Positions 18,023-27,577 of a stretch of DNA of 64,000 nucleotides are shown in pieces. The notes below the pieces were generated by a model. It was given only the letters and a program-made list of their open reading frames with translations. It searched no databases and was not told where the DNA came from. Source of the DNA: Permianibacter aggregans (lineage in GTDB: Bacteria > Pseudomonadota > Gammaproteobacteria > Enterobacterales > Permianibacteraceae). A program made the translations under genes and the position numbers. The stretch covers positions 744,001-808,000 of the forward strand of contig NZ_CP037953.1 of the NCBI RefSeq assembly GCF_009756665.1, written 5' to 3'. The stretch's first letter is position 1. Each line of letters starts with the position of its first letter.

Positions 18023-18598
18023 TCAGGGCGCCGATAAATCCACACCCTGCTCGATCAATTGGTGCAATTTGAACAGTGTAGTAAACCAGGCCAAGCCCAC
18101 CGCCATCTTTTTGTCTTCGACTATCGCTTCACCGTCCTGCACAGATTTGCGAAAGGCATTGGCGGCTTCAATATCGCGCTGATGGCGCGCGAAAATTTTC
18201 TGGCATTCGACTTCGTCTTTCAGTATTTCCGGTAACCACTTTTGCTGAAATGCATGCAGTACCGCGTCTTCCAGACTGCCGCCATGCACGCACCATTCGG
18301 CCAGCAACTGCTCGCGCACGAACAAGTAAAACTCCGTTTTCAGGAACGCGGCGGAAACCTCGCTGTGCGCATAACGCGGCGCTTCAGCAACTGGTTCCTG
18401 CGTAGGATTCAGCAGCTTCATCAGCTCCTTGTTGCGCTGTCCGATATCGCGCATCAGCGCCTTGTCTTCTGCGGTCAATTGCTCCGGGTCGTTGTTAACT
18501 CGGCGCAGTTTGTTCAGCAACAGCAAAAAAGCTTCGCGATCAACTTCGCTCATCTGCTCCAAGACATTGACGACCGAAACCGGTACAGCAGTAGTCAC
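18023..18598 (-). CDS. Hypothetical cytoplasmic protein
   Basis: I do not recognise this 191-residue protein. It is mostly helical and charged, with no signal peptide or membrane segment. The N-terminal 70 residues (EVDREAFLLLLNKLRRVN...) look like a helical hairpin, and the second half has a tryptophan-containing helix set (FYLFVREQLLAEWC, AVGLAWFTTLFKLHQL). It is convergent with the SDR gene and lies downstream of the GntR/ABC operon, from which a terminator separates it. Composition is like its neighbours, so it is probably a real gene. Confidence 0.65.
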   Translation of the reverse strand: MTTAVPVSVVNVLEQMSEVDREAFLLLLNKLRRVNNDPEQLTAEDKALMRDIGQRNKELMKLLNPTQEPVAEAPRYAHSEVSAAFLKTEFYLFVREQLLAEWCVHGGSLEDAVLHAFQQKWLPEILKDEVECQKIFARHQRDIEAANAFRKSVQDGEAIVEDKKMAVGLAWFTTLFKLHQLIEQGVDLSAP

Positions 18599-18645
18599 GA
18601 TAAATTTCTCCGGATAGCAAAGCGGCTATTGTCGCAAATCCGGCA

Positions 18646-18672
18646 TGAAAAAGGGGCGATTGCTCGCCCCTT
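18646..18672 (-). terminator. Rho-independent terminator of the GntR/ABC operon
   Basis: On the minus strand AAGGGGCGA and TCGCCCCTT pair around a four-base loop and are followed by TTTTT. It lies 18 bases past the permease stop codon. Confidence 0.85.
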
Positions 18673-18690
18673 GTCTGCTGATTGGCTGTT

Positions 18691-19626
18691 TCAAACTTCC
18701 TGCAAACGTTTACGTGCGTACACCGAACCGAACATCAGCAGGCCAGCGATCACCAGGCCCAGCCAGAACTGGCCGTTACCCAGTAGCTCAGCGCCCTGCG
18801 AATAACCGACATTCGGGAACACTGGTTCGCCATCGGCCATCGCTTGCATGTCCTGCCACAGAATCGCGGCGATGCCACGGAAACGCTCACCCAACCACGT
18901 ACCGAATACATGCGTATCGAACAACAGTTTCTCGACCAGCATAACGGCTGGAGGGGTCAGCACGGCGAACAGCAACGGACGTTTGGTCGCCGCGCCAAGC
19001 AGCAGGAAATACATCAGGATCGGAGCGGCCCACAACATCATGGCCCAGTAACCAATCAATGATTTGAACCAGAACACCGGCAGCGCCGAAGGAGCCCATA
19101 AGGTATCCCAAGCCGAGACGCCGAAGTTCCAGGCGGCGATGGTGCCGATGATCATGACGATCAGGTGCACAACCGCAGCGGCAGCCAACACGATGGCTGG
19201 ATAGATCACGACACCGGTGACGACCTTGCTGAACGTGGAGTGCCAATCCGATATCGGCATCGAACGCCAGAAATAAATCGAGCGGTCTTTACGTTCTTCG
19301 TACATACAAGCCAGGAAATAAAAGAACGTCACCAGCAACAACAAGCCATCGAAAGGAGAGCGAACTCCATTCAACATGCCTACGGTGACTTTCTCGCGCA
19401 TCTCCATCGGCATCTCGGCCAATCGCTTGCCCGCTTCGGCGAATTCGATACGTTCTGATTCAATGGTCACGTATTCCCGATCGCCAATTTTCAAGGACGC
19501 CGCAATCACCACCCAAAGCACCAGCACCGTCAGCAACACCGCCAATCCCGCCGGCACCCAAACCAGACTGCCTTTGTGTTCCCAGAATTCCTTGCGGATC
19601 GAGGTTTTGAATGCGTTGATGTTCAT
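18691..19626 (-). CDS. ABC-2 type transporter permease
   Basis: The 311-residue protein has about six hydrophobic segments, a long charged periplasmic loop after the first (IGDREYVTIESERIEF), and the ERKDRSIYFWRSMPISDWHSTFSK motif found in ABC-2 permeases of the GntR-linked type. It would form the membrane part of an exporter with the ATPase encoded upstream, whose stop it overlaps by four bases. Such modules are known in antibiotic or cell-envelope stress response (Bacillus Ytr is the model), but the substrate here is unknown. Confidence 0.87.
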   Translation of the reverse strand: MNINAFKTSIRKEFWEHKGSLVWVPAGLAVLLTVLVLWVVIAASLKIGDREYVTIESERIEFAEAGKRLAEMPMEMREKVTVGMLNGVRSPFDGLLLLVTFFYFLACMYEERKDRSIYFWRSMPISDWHSTFSKVVTGVVIYPAIVLAAAAVVHLIVMIIGTIAAWNFGVSAWDTLWAPSALPVFWFKSLIGYWAMMLWAAPILMYFLLLGAATKRPLLFAVLTPPAVMLVEKLLFDTHVFGTWLGERFRGIAAILWQDMQAMADGEPVFPNVGYSQGAELLGNGQFWLGLVIAGLLMFGSVYARKRLQEV

Positions 19627-20480
19627 ACCGTTACCTCCGCCATCTTGGCGACAAATACATCGGCGATACCGGCCGACTTGATTTCGCCGAAGCGACGCAA
19701 TTGTTCTTTCGCGACGTTCTCAAACATCATGACGTGCCGACCCATGATTTCGCGCTCCAGCACTGGCTTCAGCGCCCGCGCTTCGCCAACCAGTTCTTTG
19801 CTGACCATCACTTCAGTGAAGCGTTCGGTCATCACTTCGGTCGGGCAGCTGAGCACGATATGGCCGTTGCTGATCATCAACACATCGGTCAGCAAGTGCT
19901 GAATCTCTTCGACCTGGTGCGTGGTGATGACGATCGTGCGATTGCGTTCGTAGTAATCCCCGAGCAACTGATCGTAAAACGCTTTGCGATAAACGATATC
20001 GAGACCCAGTGTCGGTTCATCGAGAATGAGCAACTCGGCATCAATCGCCAACACCAACGCCAGATGCAGCTGCGCGATCATGCCTTTGCTCAACGCGCTG
20101 ACTTTTGCCTTCGGCGGGATCTTGGTCTTCGCCAGCATTTCCAGGCAGCGCTCGCGGGAAAAGCGTTCATGCACGCCATCGACAAAGTCGATCGCCTGAT
20201 CAACCCGTAACCAGCGCGGCAGAATCGCGACGTCAGCGATGTAGGCCACTTTTTCCATCAACAAATCGCGTTGCTCGTGTGGGTCCAGACCCAGCACTTT
20301 CAAATCACCGGCGCAATCGGTCAGGCCCAGCATGGCACGCAGCAGCGTGGTTTTGCCGGCGCCGTTGCTGCCAATCAAACCGACGATGCGACCTTTCTCG
20401 ATTTGAAAATTCACGCCGTCCAGCGCGGCGAATTTGCCAAAGTGTTTGCTGACGCTTTTGCCTTCGACGACGATACTCAT
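19623..20480 (-). CDS. ABC transporter ATP-binding protein
   Basis: This 285-residue ATPase has Walker A GSNGAGKTT (about 37-45), a degenerate signature region (VSALSKGMIAQL), Walker B AELLILDEPTLGLD and the switch His in ITTHQVEE. The signature reads LSKGM rather than LSGGQ, which is common in this subfamily. The C-terminal part is a non-ATPase accessory region. It overlaps both neighbours by four bases, giving the order GntR regulator-ATPase-permease in a single operon. Confidence 0.92.
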   Translation of the reverse strand: MSIVVEGKSVSKHFGKFAALDGVNFQIEKGRIVGLIGSNGAGKTTLLRAMLGLTDCAGDLKVLGLDPHEQRDLLMEKVAYIADVAILPRWLRVDQAIDFVDGVHERFSRERCLEMLAKTKIPPKAKVSALSKGMIAQLHLALVLAIDAELLILDEPTLGLDIVYRKAFYDQLLGDYYERNRTIVITTHQVEEIQHLLTDVLMISNGHIVLSCPTEVMTERFTEVMVSKELVGEARALKPVLEREIMGRHVMMFENVAKEQLRRFGEIKSAGIADVFVAKMAEVTV

Positions 20481-20848
20481 GCGCGCCCTCCTTGCCCGTG
20501 ACTATGGGCCAGCAAATCTTCGACCGTCAGACCGAGCAACTCGATGCGTTGCAGAATTTTCGGCCACTCTTCGCTGAGAAACTGATGACGCAGTTGGCCG
20601 GACAGTTTTTCCTTGGCCCCTTCGTTGACATAAAGCCCGAGTCCCCGACGCTTTTCCACGATGTTTTCCTCGCTCAGTTCCTGATATGCCTTGGTCACAG
20701 TCAGCGGATTGATTCGATAATCCGCCGCCACCTGCCGAACCGAGGGCAAGGCATCCCCCGGTGTCAGCTCGCCTTCTAGAATCAGCGCGACAATTCGTTC
20801 GCGAAGCTGTTTATAGATGGGCGTGTCTTCACTCCATTCGGCTTGCAT
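20477..20848 (-). CDS. GntR-family regulator, YtrA type
   Basis: The 123-residue protein has an N-terminal GntR winged helix (IYKQLRERIVALILEGELTPGDALPSVRQVAADYRINPLTVTKAYQEL) followed by a short helical dimerisation tail, the YtrA subfamily layout. There is no ligand-binding domain as in longer GntR proteins. It heads the ABC operon and a palindrome immediately upstream is probably its own operator. Repression relieved by an envelope-active inducer is the expected mode, from the family. Confidence 0.92.
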   Translation of the reverse strand: MQAEWSEDTPIYKQLRERIVALILEGELTPGDALPSVRQVAADYRINPLTVTKAYQELSEENIVEKRRGLGLYVNEGAKEKLSGQLRHQFLSEEWPKILQRIELLGLTVEDLLAHSHGQGGRA

Positions 20849-20882
20849 ACGCCTCTCCGGTTACGGTTGTTGAACCCACACC

Positions 20883-20910
20883 GTTATAGTGTGTTAGTTG
20901 ACTATAACAC
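20883..20910. promoter_or_regulatory. Candidate GntR operator
   Basis: GTTATAGT and ACTATAAC form a perfect 8-bp inverted repeat with a ten-base spacer; a second, offset dyad GTGTTA/TAACAC (20891-20910) overlaps it. It lies about 35 bases upstream of the GntR gene start and on the other side about 100 bases upstream of the transporter gene. Confidence 0.6.
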
Positions 20911-21007
20911 CTGGAAAAAACCCGTCTATGTACAGATGTAAACAATCGTTGCTGATCCGGGCCGGCAAGCGCACAATGGCCGAGTGCTTAAACCATTGAA
21001 TTCGTAG

Positions 21008-21943
21008 ATGTTTTTCCGCCAAACCCTGAGTATTGCCGGCATCTTGCTGACGCTGGCCGGAGTGTTCGCTGGCTGGGTCGGTGTCTCGCTGGCGCTGGCT
21101 ATCGGGCTGATGCTGGCGCTGACGCTCGGTAATCCCTGGCCGGCACAGTCCGGCAAATGGGCCGGCTGGCTGTTGAAAACCGCCGTGGTCGGGCTGGGTT
21201 TTGGGCTGCCGCTGGATGTCGTGCTCGGCACTGCGCTTGATTCCCTGTTGCTGACCATTGCCACGATTGCCGGCGCGCTGCTGCTCGGTCGCTGGCTGGC
21301 GACGCTTTTTGCCATCGACCGTACGCTGGGGCAATTGCTGGCCGCCGGCACCGCCATCTGTGGCGGCAGCGCGATAGCCGCGCTGGCACCAGTATTGAAA
21401 GCACGCGGCGAACACATCGCCATTTCGCTAGCCGTGGTGTTTCTGCTCAATGGATTGGCGCTGTGGCTGTTTCCCGTATTAGGGCATTGGCTAGGCCTCT
21501 CGGATCAGCAATTTGGCCTTTGGGCCGCGCTGGCGATTCATGACACCAGTTCGGTCGTCGGTGCCGCCACCGCATTCAGCGAACAGGCGCTTCCTGTTGC
21601 CACCACGGCCAAGCTGGCGCGCGCCATCTGGATTGTGCCGTTGGTATTGCTGTTCTCCTGGCGTCAACGTGACGAGGGCGAGGCCATCACCATTCCGATG
21701 TTTATTGCCCTGTTCCTGCTGGCGAGCCTGGCCAGAACACTGGTCCCGGCATTGGCAGAGTTCGCGCCACTGCTGACGACAATCGCCAAACAGCTTTTTG
21801 CCGTATCGTTGCTATTGATTGGTTATGGCCTGACATTCCCGGTACTGCGTCAGATTGATTGGCGCTCACTGGCGATGGCCGTGACCCTCTGGTTGCTGCT
21901 TGCCAGCGCATCGCTGTTCGCCCTGATTAACGGATGGTACTGA
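21008..21943 (+). CDS. YeiH/UPF0324-family putative sulfate exporter
   Basis: The 311-residue protein has about ten transmembrane segments and the family blocks LLKTAVVGLGFGLPL, GTAICGGSAIAALAPVL and ALAIHDTSSVVGAA. UPF0324 proteins are annotated as putative sulfate exporters; the substrate is not firmly known. It is divergent from the GntR operon. nudC begins four bases after its stop, so the two probably share a transcript. Confidence 0.88.
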   Translation: MFFRQTLSIAGILLTLAGVFAGWVGVSLALAIGLMLALTLGNPWPAQSGKWAGWLLKTAVVGLGFGLPLDVVLGTALDSLLLTIATIAGALLLGRWLATLFAIDRTLGQLLAAGTAICGGSAIAALAPVLKARGEHIAISLAVVFLLNGLALWLFPVLGHWLGLSDQQFGLWAALAIHDTSSVVGAATAFSEQALPVATTAKLARAIWIVPLVLLFSWRQRDEGEAITIPMFIALFLLASLARTLVPALAEFAPLLTTIAKQLFAVSLLLIGYGLTFPVLRQIDWRSLAMAVTLWLLLASASLFALINGWY

Positions 21944-21947
21944 CATC

Positions 21948-22841
21948 GTGGATATCTTTTTTTCGCTGCAACGTGAATCATTGCAACGCCGTAATCCGGA
22001 ACGTTTGCAGACCTGGCAGAACGACACAAACGCTCGCGTGATGTTGGTGCATGATGGCCAGTTAAGCATTGCCGCAGAGCCGCACTACCGCAGCTTGCAT
22101 GCGCTGACGGCGCAACAGCAATCGGAATTGATTTTACTCGGCCTGTATCGAGGCTTGCCGACATTTGCTCTGCGCGTGGAACAAGCACAATTTCACGGCG
22201 AGGAAATCGCCTGGGGCGATCTGCGCCAGTGTGCACACTTGCTCGACGCCGAAACCTTGAGTATCGCGATACAAGCCAAAGCGCTCTGCCACTGGCACCA
22301 AACCCATCCATTTTGCGCCCGCTGCGGCAAACCGACCGTGATGAAAGACGCCGGTTATCGGCGGCTATGCGAACACTGCCAGGCCGAACATTTTCCGCGC
22401 TGCGATCCAGCGGTGATTGTCGGCGTGCAATTCAACGGGCAATTGTTGCTCGGCCGGCAAAGCGGTTGGCCGGAGAAGCGCTACAGCGTCATCGCCGGTT
22501 TTGCCGAACCGGGCGAATCACTGGAACAAGCGGTAGTGCGGGAAGTCATGGAAGAAACCGGCATTCGGGTGGAAACCGTGCGCTATCTGCAATCGCAACC
22601 CTGGCCCTACCCTTCATCATTGATGCTGGCCTTTATGGCCGAGGCGGAGCATGACGAAATCGAATTGCGCGATCAGGAACTGGAGAATGCCCGCTGGGTC
22701 AGCCGCGAGTCACTGCAATCCTTGATGCAAGCTGGCGAAATCAAATTGCCGCCGCGGGCATCGATTGCCTATCAGATTATCCGGCAATGGTATGAACAAG
22801 AAGGCGCCGACTTTGCGGCGCTGATCAAAAGTATCTGGTAA
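21948..22841 (+). CDS. nudC: NADH pyrophosphatase / NAD-capped RNA hydrolase
   Basis: The 297-residue protein has a zinc ribbon with Cys123, Cys126, Cys141 and Cys144, a Nudix box GFAEPGESLEQAVVREVMEETG (184-205), and the SQPWPYPSSLM motif (216-226) that marks NADH-specific Nudix enzymes. It cleaves NADH to NMNH and AMP and removes NAD caps from RNA. The start is GTG at 21948, just after the transporter gene. Confidence 0.95.
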   Translation: MDIFFSLQRESLQRRNPERLQTWQNDTNARVMLVHDGQLSIAAEPHYRSLHALTAQQQSELILLGLYRGLPTFALRVEQAQFHGEEIAWGDLRQCAHLLDAETLSIAIQAKALCHWHQTHPFCARCGKPTVMKDAGYRRLCEHCQAEHFPRCDPAVIVGVQFNGQLLLGRQSGWPEKRYSVIAGFAEPGESLEQAVVREVMEETGIRVETVRYLQSQPWPYPSSLMLAFMAEAEHDEIELRDQELENARWVSRESLQSLMQAGEIKLPPRASIAYQIIRQWYEQEGADFAALIKSIW

Positions 22842-22867
22842 AGCGAATGCGGCTGTGGATTAGCACT

Positions 22868-23257
22868 TCATATTGAGCATTCGCTGTCGTCGGTTTTCCA
22901 AACAACCGGCTCCCAAAAGTTCTTACGATCGAACTTTTCCAGATGATTGTATTTGGCGCCAATGTGGTAAATCTTGTTCTTTTCGACCATGAGCGTCAGT
23001 GTTTTTCCATAGCCTCGATGACGATTGTCAACGGCTGGATCCGGAATCAGCTCGTAGACTTTCAAGGTGTATTCACCCGGCGCCAGCTTGTGCTCTTTTT
23101 CCTCAATCAATCGCGATTCGCCATTTATCTCGCCGATACGCGCATCGTAAATGCGAGAAGGGGCCGGCGGTGAAAAAAACACCGAAACGGTACCGCAATC
23201 GGCCGCAACGACGACGCCGGAGATCAGCGTAAAGGCGGCGATGAACCACTTGTTCAT
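22868..23257 (-). CDS. Small secreted protein, unknown
   Basis: The 129-residue product has an N-terminal signal peptide (MNKWFIAAFTLISGVVVAA, cut before or at DCG), so it is periplasmic or outer-surface. The rest is a beta-rich domain with RIGEINGE and APGEYTLKVYELIPD, a pattern like PEGA or other small Ig-like extracytoplasmic modules. A Cys near the N-terminus and one near the C-terminus (DSECSI) could form a disulphide. Not a clear lipobox. The start ATG at 23257 is chosen for the signal peptide. Confidence 0.7.
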   Translation of the reverse strand: MNKWFIAAFTLISGVVVAADCGTVSVFFSPPAPSRIYDARIGEINGESRLIEEKEHKLAPGEYTLKVYELIPDPAVDNRHRGYGKTLTLMVEKNKIYHIGAKYNHLEKFDRKNFWEPVVWKTDDSECSI

Positions 23258-23327
23258 ACCAGTCAAACTCCAAGAACAGGCAACAGACGCTAGTACGACA
23301 GAAGCGTCCCAAGGTTAGTTCCAGGGC

Positions 23328-23357
23328 AAAGAAAACCGGCGCCTGTGAGGCGCCGGT
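23328..23357 (-). terminator. Rho-independent terminator
   Basis: ACCGGCGCC pairs with GGCGCCGGT around a five-base loop. On the minus strand it is followed by TTTTC and a T-rich run, directly after the small acidic gene. Confidence 0.8.
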
Positions 23358-23365
23358 GTTGTTGC

Positions 23366-23569
23366 TTACTCTTCTTCGCTGTCGTCGAAGTCGTAGTCGT
23401 AATCGTCCAGCGATCCCATCAGCTTGGACAACTCACGCTTTTCCCGCAGCATCTCGATTTGACGCCAGCGCGGCGGCAACTTGCCATCGCGACCGTCAAC
23501 GTTAATATTCTCGGCGTTATCGCCGGAATCGACTTCAAACTCGTCTTCGATACCCGAAAAACCGGCCAT
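23366..23569 (-). CDS. PA3496-like small envelope-integrity protein
   Basis: This 67-residue acidic protein resembles the PA3496 family, short proteins with the helix motif PPRWRQIEMLREKRELSKLMGSL, here followed by a very acidic DDYDYDFDDSEEE tail. Family annotation is putative envelope integrity; the mechanism is not known. An in-frame upstream ATG at 23629 would add 20 residues of poor quality; MAGFSGIEDEF is the preferred start. Confidence 0.65.
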   Translation of the reverse strand: MAGFSGIEDEFEVDSGDNAENINVDGRDGKLPPRWRQIEMLREKRELSKLMGSLDDYDYDFDDSEEE

Positions 23570-23661
23570 AGTGGCGAACCTCGCAGCTGGATAGAACTGT
23601 TTCGGGTTGCGTATATATAGAGTTAACAATCCGTTGTCAATTTATTTTTTTGAGACAATTG

Positions 23662-23958
23662 ATGGACGAACGACAACTACGCCTGCTGGCGGTGATTAAG
23701 CACATTCCGAAGGGCGCCTGGATGAGCTATGGCGATGTCGCTCGCCATGCCGGCTTACCCGGCTATCATCGTTTGGTGGTACGAGTATTGGCCAACGCGC
23801 CGGACGATAGCCTGCCCTGGCATCGAGTGTTGCGTAGCGACGGGCGGCCCGGCCTCGAACCGGGTAGCGCCGGCTATCGCAAACAGCTGCGGCGGTTGGC
23901 GAGCGAAGGGGTTGAGATTCGCGGAGAGCGGGCCTGCAGTGGTCGCGTACCCGCTTAA
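23662..23958 (+). CDS. Alkyltransferase-like DNA base-flipping protein (ATL)
   Basis: This 98-residue protein is an MGMT-fold alkyltransferase-like protein. The O6-alkylguanine transferase active site PCHRV is replaced by PWHRV (52-56), so it cannot accept alkyl groups but still binds and flips O6-alkylguanine, tagging the lesion for nucleotide excision repair. The helix-turn-helix VARHAGLPGYHRLVVRVLAN holds the DNA-recognition residues. Start ATG at 23662 is preferred over a TTG 12 bases upstream. Its stop overlaps the yqcC stop on the opposite strand. Confidence 0.9.
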   Translation: MDERQLRLLAVIKHIPKGAWMSYGDVARHAGLPGYHRLVVRVLANAPDDSLPWHRVLRSDGRPGLEPGSAGYRKQLRRLASEGVEIRGERACSGRVPA

Positions 23959-24290
23959 TGCATAGTTGGTTCAGCGATAAACGCGTCAATTTCGGCCAAC
24001 AACCGGATTAATGCCGGGTAGCTTCCGGGCTGCTGCTGAAAATAGACTTCCGCATATTGATGAAGGCCGGCCCTGCTCGGCAGCGGCAGGCGCCGTTCAA
24101 TCAGTTCCTGCATTCTCGGCAGGAACACGAACTGCAACCATTCCGGCAATGTCATCGTATCAACGCAGAATGGCATCGTGCTGTCAAAGCTGGCGGGCTC
24201 AGGGATTTCATTGCTCCACAAGCCTTCCGACTGTAGACGACGCTCCAGTCGGTCGAGATATTGTTGGCAACGTAGGTATGGATCCGTCAT
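23955..24290 (-). CDS. yqcC: YqcC-family protein
   Basis: The 111-residue protein aligns with E. coli YqcC (DUF446) through SFDSTMPFCVDTMTLPEWLQFVFLPRMQELIE. It is small, soluble and helical; function is unknown. In E. coli it is next to truC. Here it follows the SEC-C gene by ten bases and is convergent with the ATL gene, their stop codons overlapping. Confidence 0.88.
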   Translation of the reverse strand: MTDPYLRCQQYLDRLERRLQSEGLWSNEIPEPASFDSTMPFCVDTMTLPEWLQFVFLPRMQELIERRLPLPSRAGLHQYAEVYFQQQPGSYPALIRLLAEIDAFIAEPTMH

Positions 24291-24300
24291 GCCCAGCCCA

Positions 24301-24504
24301 TCACTTGCCGTGGCATTTCTTGAATTTCAATGCTGACCCGCAAGGGCAAGGATCATTGCGACCGACATTGCGCAGTGGGTTGTGCACTGGCGCTGCAGGC
24401 CGGTGATGATGGTGATGGTCATGGTCATGGTCACAATCCGGGCCGTGAACATGATCGTGGTCGTGGTCATGATCGCAATCCGGACCATGTACGTGCGTAT
24501 GCAT
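24301..24504 (-). CDS. His-rich SEC-C metal-binding protein
   Basis: This 67-residue protein has two parts. Residues 1-34 are a His/Asp-rich stretch built from the repeat [11 protein letters not shown], with 15 histidines and two Cys, likely to bind zinc, nickel or similar. Residues 48-67 are a SEC-C motif ([18 protein letters not shown]), the zinc-binding tail found at the end of SecA and as a standalone module. The ATG at 24504 has GGAG upstream; longer in-frame starts are not supported. It is ten bases before yqcC and divergent from the M16 protease gene. Confidence 0.8.
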   Translation of the reverse strand: MHTHVHGPDCDHDHDHDHVHGPDCDHDHDHHHHHRPAAPVHNPLRNVGRNDPCPCGSALKFKKCHGK

Positions 24505-24654
24505 TAAGCAAACTCCTGGGCGCAAAAGGAATATTGTCCCCCGCGATTTCCTGGCCTGCAAGATGCGTTTACACACCGGTGCTGGCCAACAGCGCTCAGA
24601 TTCGTACAATGCGGGCCTCGATCGGAAACCTGTGATTTCCGTTGAATAAGGAGA

Positions 24655-27531
24655 ATGACATTGAAACGAGTACTGTTAACCAGCATTGCTGCGGCGCTGT
24701 TTGCGGCTGCCTGCAGCCATCAGCCAGTGCAAAAAAGTGCGGCATTACCGGAGGGTGTGCGTTTTGTCGAAGCGGTCAGCGCCACGGAAGACGGTATAAC
24801 CATTCCGTATAAAAAGTATCAACTCAGCAATGGTTTGACCGTGTTGATCCACGAGGATCATTCCGACCCGCTGGTCCATGTCGATGTCACCTACCATGTT
24901 GGCTCGGCGCGCGAAGAAATCGGCAAATCGGGCTTTGCCCACTTTTTCGAACACATGATGTTTCAGGGCTCCGAGCATGTCGCCGATGAAGAGCATTTCA
25001 AAATCATCACCGAAGCTGGCGGCACGCTGAACGGCACCACCAACTCCGATCGCACCAATTATTTCCAGACGGTGCCAGCCAATCAGCTGGAAACGATGCT
25101 GTGGCTGGAAGCGGACCGCATGGGCTTTTTGCTCGATGCCGTGACTCAACAAAAATTTGAAGTACAACGCGAAACGGTCAAGAACGAGCGCGGTCAGCGC
25201 TATGACAACGCACCGTACGGTTTGCTGCGTGAGCGGGTTGCCGAAGCGCTGTATCCGGAAGGTCATCCGTACAGCTGGCAGACCATCGGTTACATTGAAG
25301 ATTTGAACCGGGTCAACGTCAACGATCTTAAAGCATTTTTCCTGCGCTGGTACGGCCCGAACAATGCCGTGCTGACTATTGGCGGCGATGTCGATGTTGC
25401 CCAGACACTGAAATGGGTCGACAAATATTTTGGTTCGATTCCAGTTGGCCCAGCAGTAACCGACATGGAAAAAATGCCGGCAAAACTGGACAACGATCGC
25501 TACATTTCGATGGAAGACAATGTCCATCTGCCATTGCTGTATATCAACTTTCCTACCGTATACGCCTTCCATGAAGACGAAGCCGCGCTTGATATCCTGG
25601 CCGAAATCATGGGCCAGGGAAAAACCTCGCTGCTCTATCAGAACCTGGTGAAAAACCAAATCGCCGTGCAGGCATCGGCCAGCCATCCCTGCGCTGAACT
25701 CGCCTGTAACTTCACGATGCTGGCACTGCCCAATCCAGCGCTGATGCAAGGCAAAACCCTTGCTGATCTGGAAGCGGTAATCCGCAAAACCCTGGTCGAG
25801 TTCGAACAACGCGGCGTTCAGGATGACGATTTGATCAAAGCGAAAGCGAAGCTGGAAGCCAGCAAGACTTTTGGTCTGGAAAGCGTTTCCGGCAAAGTCT
25901 CGCAACTGGCTTACTTCGAAACCTTTCTTGATGATGCCAACTACGTCGGCAAAGATCTGAAACGTTACCAGAACGTCACTAAAGCCGATGTCATGCGCGT
26001 TTACGAGCAATACATCAAAGGCCAGAAAGCGGTGATCATGAGCATCGTGCCGAAAGGCGCCAAGCAACTGATTGCTCACGAAGATACCTACACGCCAAAG
26101 CCACGCACCTTGCCGGAATATGCGCCAATTGGCGATACCGATCTGGTCTACCGCCGTCCGCAGGACAATTTCGATCGCAGCGTCAAACCGCAGCCGGGAC
26201 AGGCTCCGGGCGTCAACCTGCCGAAAACCTGGACGGAAAAACTGGCCAACGGCATTGAAGTGCTGGGCGCCGAATACGATGAAACCCCAACCGTTTCGCT
26301 GAGCGTTGAGCTCAATGTTGGCCATCGTCATGTGCCGGTCGAAAAAGCCGGTCTGGCGCAGTTGACCGCGGCGATGATGAACGAGACCACCAAAAACTAC
26401 AGCAACGAGCAATTTGCCTTGGAGCTGGAAAAACTCGGTAGCTCGATCAGCTTCTCCGCTGGCGACAACTACAGCTCGTTGAATGTCAGTTCGCTGAGCA
26501 AAAACCTCGACAAAACGCTGCAGCTGGCCGTTGAGCGTTTGCTGAACCCGGCGTTCACGGAAGCCGATTTTGCCCGCGTCAAAGCGCAAGCTATTCAAGG
26601 CATTGAACACAGCAAAAAACAGCCGACGGTCACCGCCAACAATGCGTTCAGCAAATTGTTGTTTGGTGCCACGCATCCGCTCGGCCAACCAAGCTCCGGC
26701 ACCGTGGAATCAGTAAAGGCGTTGACACTCGATGAGGTCAAAGCGTTTTATGCGCAATACTTCTCACCGTCGGTTGCCAGCATTGTCGTTGTCGGCGATG
26801 TACCGAAAGCAAAACTGCTGAAGCAGTTGAATGTATTTGCCGAGTGGCCGGCGCAAAACGTGGCTCAGCCAGGATTGCCGAAAGCGAACACACTCGGCAA
26901 AACCCGCATTTATCTGATCGATAAACCGGGCGCCGCGCAATCAGAAATCCGCATCGGCAATCATGCGCTGCCGTATGACGCTACCGGTGAGTACTATCGC
27001 GCCGGTCTGATGAACTTCAATTTGGGTGGCGCTTTCAATAGCCGCATCAACCTGAACCTGCGCGAAGACAAGGGCTATACCTATGGTGCCCGCTCAGGCT
27101 TTTCTGGCGCTGAAGACTACGGATACTTCTCTGCTGGCGCCGGTGTTCGTACTGATGCTACCGACAAATCGATTGTCGAGTTTCTGAAAGAAATCCGTAG
27201 TTATCGCGAACAGGGCATGACCGAAGCCGAGTTGCAGTTCCTGAAAAACGCCATCGGCCAACGCGATGCCCGTGCTTACGAAACGCCATCGCAAAAGCTG
27301 AACTTCCTGTTCCAGATGATGCGGTACGATCTCAAGCCGGACTTCGTTGATCAACAACAGAAAATTCTGCGCGAGATTTCGCTCGAAGAACTGAACCAGC
27401 TGGCCAATAAACTGTTGGATGTCGAGCAGATGCAAATCGTCGTGGTTGGTGATGCCAAAGCGGTATTGCCAGGCCTCGAAGTACTCGGATACGAAATTGT
27501 CCGCATGGACGCCGAAGGCAACGTGCTGTAA
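24655..27531 (+). CDS. M16 family zinc protease lipoprotein
   Basis: The 958-residue protein has a lipoprotein signal peptide ending in the lipobox FAAAC (Cys20), so it should be anchored in the periplasm. The first M16 domain carries the inverted zinc motif HFFEH (96-100) with the distal Glu in QRETVKNE (about 173-178). A second M16 domain (about 510-930) lacks HxxEH, the usual arrangement of pitrilysin/insulinase tandem proteins in which the second half is inactive. It would degrade or process periplasmic peptides. It is followed by a strong terminator, so it is a single-gene transcript. Confidence 0.93.
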   Translation: MTLKRVLLTSIAAALFAAACSHQPVQKSAALPEGVRFVEAVSATEDGITIPYKKYQLSNGLTVLIHEDHSDPLVHVDVTYHVGSAREEIGKSGFAHFFEHMMFQGSEHVADEEHFKIITEAGGTLNGTTNSDRTNYFQTVPANQLETMLWLEADRMGFLLDAVTQQKFEVQRETVKNERGQRYDNAPYGLLRERVAEALYPEGHPYSWQTIGYIEDLNRVNVNDLKAFFLRWYGPNNAVLTIGGDVDVAQTLKWVDKYFGSIPVGPAVTDMEKMPAKLDNDRYISMEDNVHLPLLYINFPTVYAFHEDEAALDILAEIMGQGKTSLLYQNLVKNQIAVQASASHPCAELACNFTMLALPNPALMQGKTLADLEAVIRKTLVEFEQRGVQDDDLIKAKAKLEASKTFGLESVSGKVSQLAYFETFLDDANYVGKDLKRYQNVTKADVMRVYEQYIKGQKAVIMSIVPKGAKQLIAHEDTYTPKPRTLPEYAPIGDTDLVYRRPQDNFDRSVKPQPGQAPGVNLPKTWTEKLANGIEVLGAEYDETPTVSLSVELNVGHRHVPVEKAGLAQLTAAMMNETTKNYSNEQFALELEKLGSSISFSAGDNYSSLNVSSLSKNLDKTLQLAVERLLNPAFTEADFARVKAQAIQGIEHSKKQPTVTANNAFSKLLFGATHPLGQPSSGTVESVKALTLDEVKAFYAQYFSPSVASIVVVGDVPKAKLLKQLNVFAEWPAQNVAQPGLPKANTLGKTRIYLIDKPGAAQSEIRIGNHALPYDATGEYYRAGLMNFNLGGAFNSRINLNLREDKGYTYGARSGFSGAEDYGYFSAGAGVRTDATDKSIVEFLKEIRSYREQGMTEAELQFLKNAIGQRDARAYETPSQKLNFLFQMMRYDLKPDFVDQQQKILREISLEELNQLANKLLDVEQMQIVVVGDAKAVLPGLEVLGYEIVRMDAEGNVL

Positions 27532-27549
27532 GCGCCTTGCTGAAAAACC

Positions 27550-27577
27550 AGCCCCGGTCTCACCGGGGCTTTTTTTG
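27550..27577 (+). terminator. Rho-independent terminator after the M16 protease
   Basis: AGCCCCGG and CCGGGGCT form the stem around TCTCA, followed by seven T. It begins 18 bases after the stop codon. Confidence 0.92.

Noticed and set aside
24745-26688. 647-codon antisense frame inside the M16 protease gene
   Set aside because: Mirror frame created by high-GC codon bias; the sense strand has zinc-protease motifs and a lipoprotein signal, the antisense protein has none.
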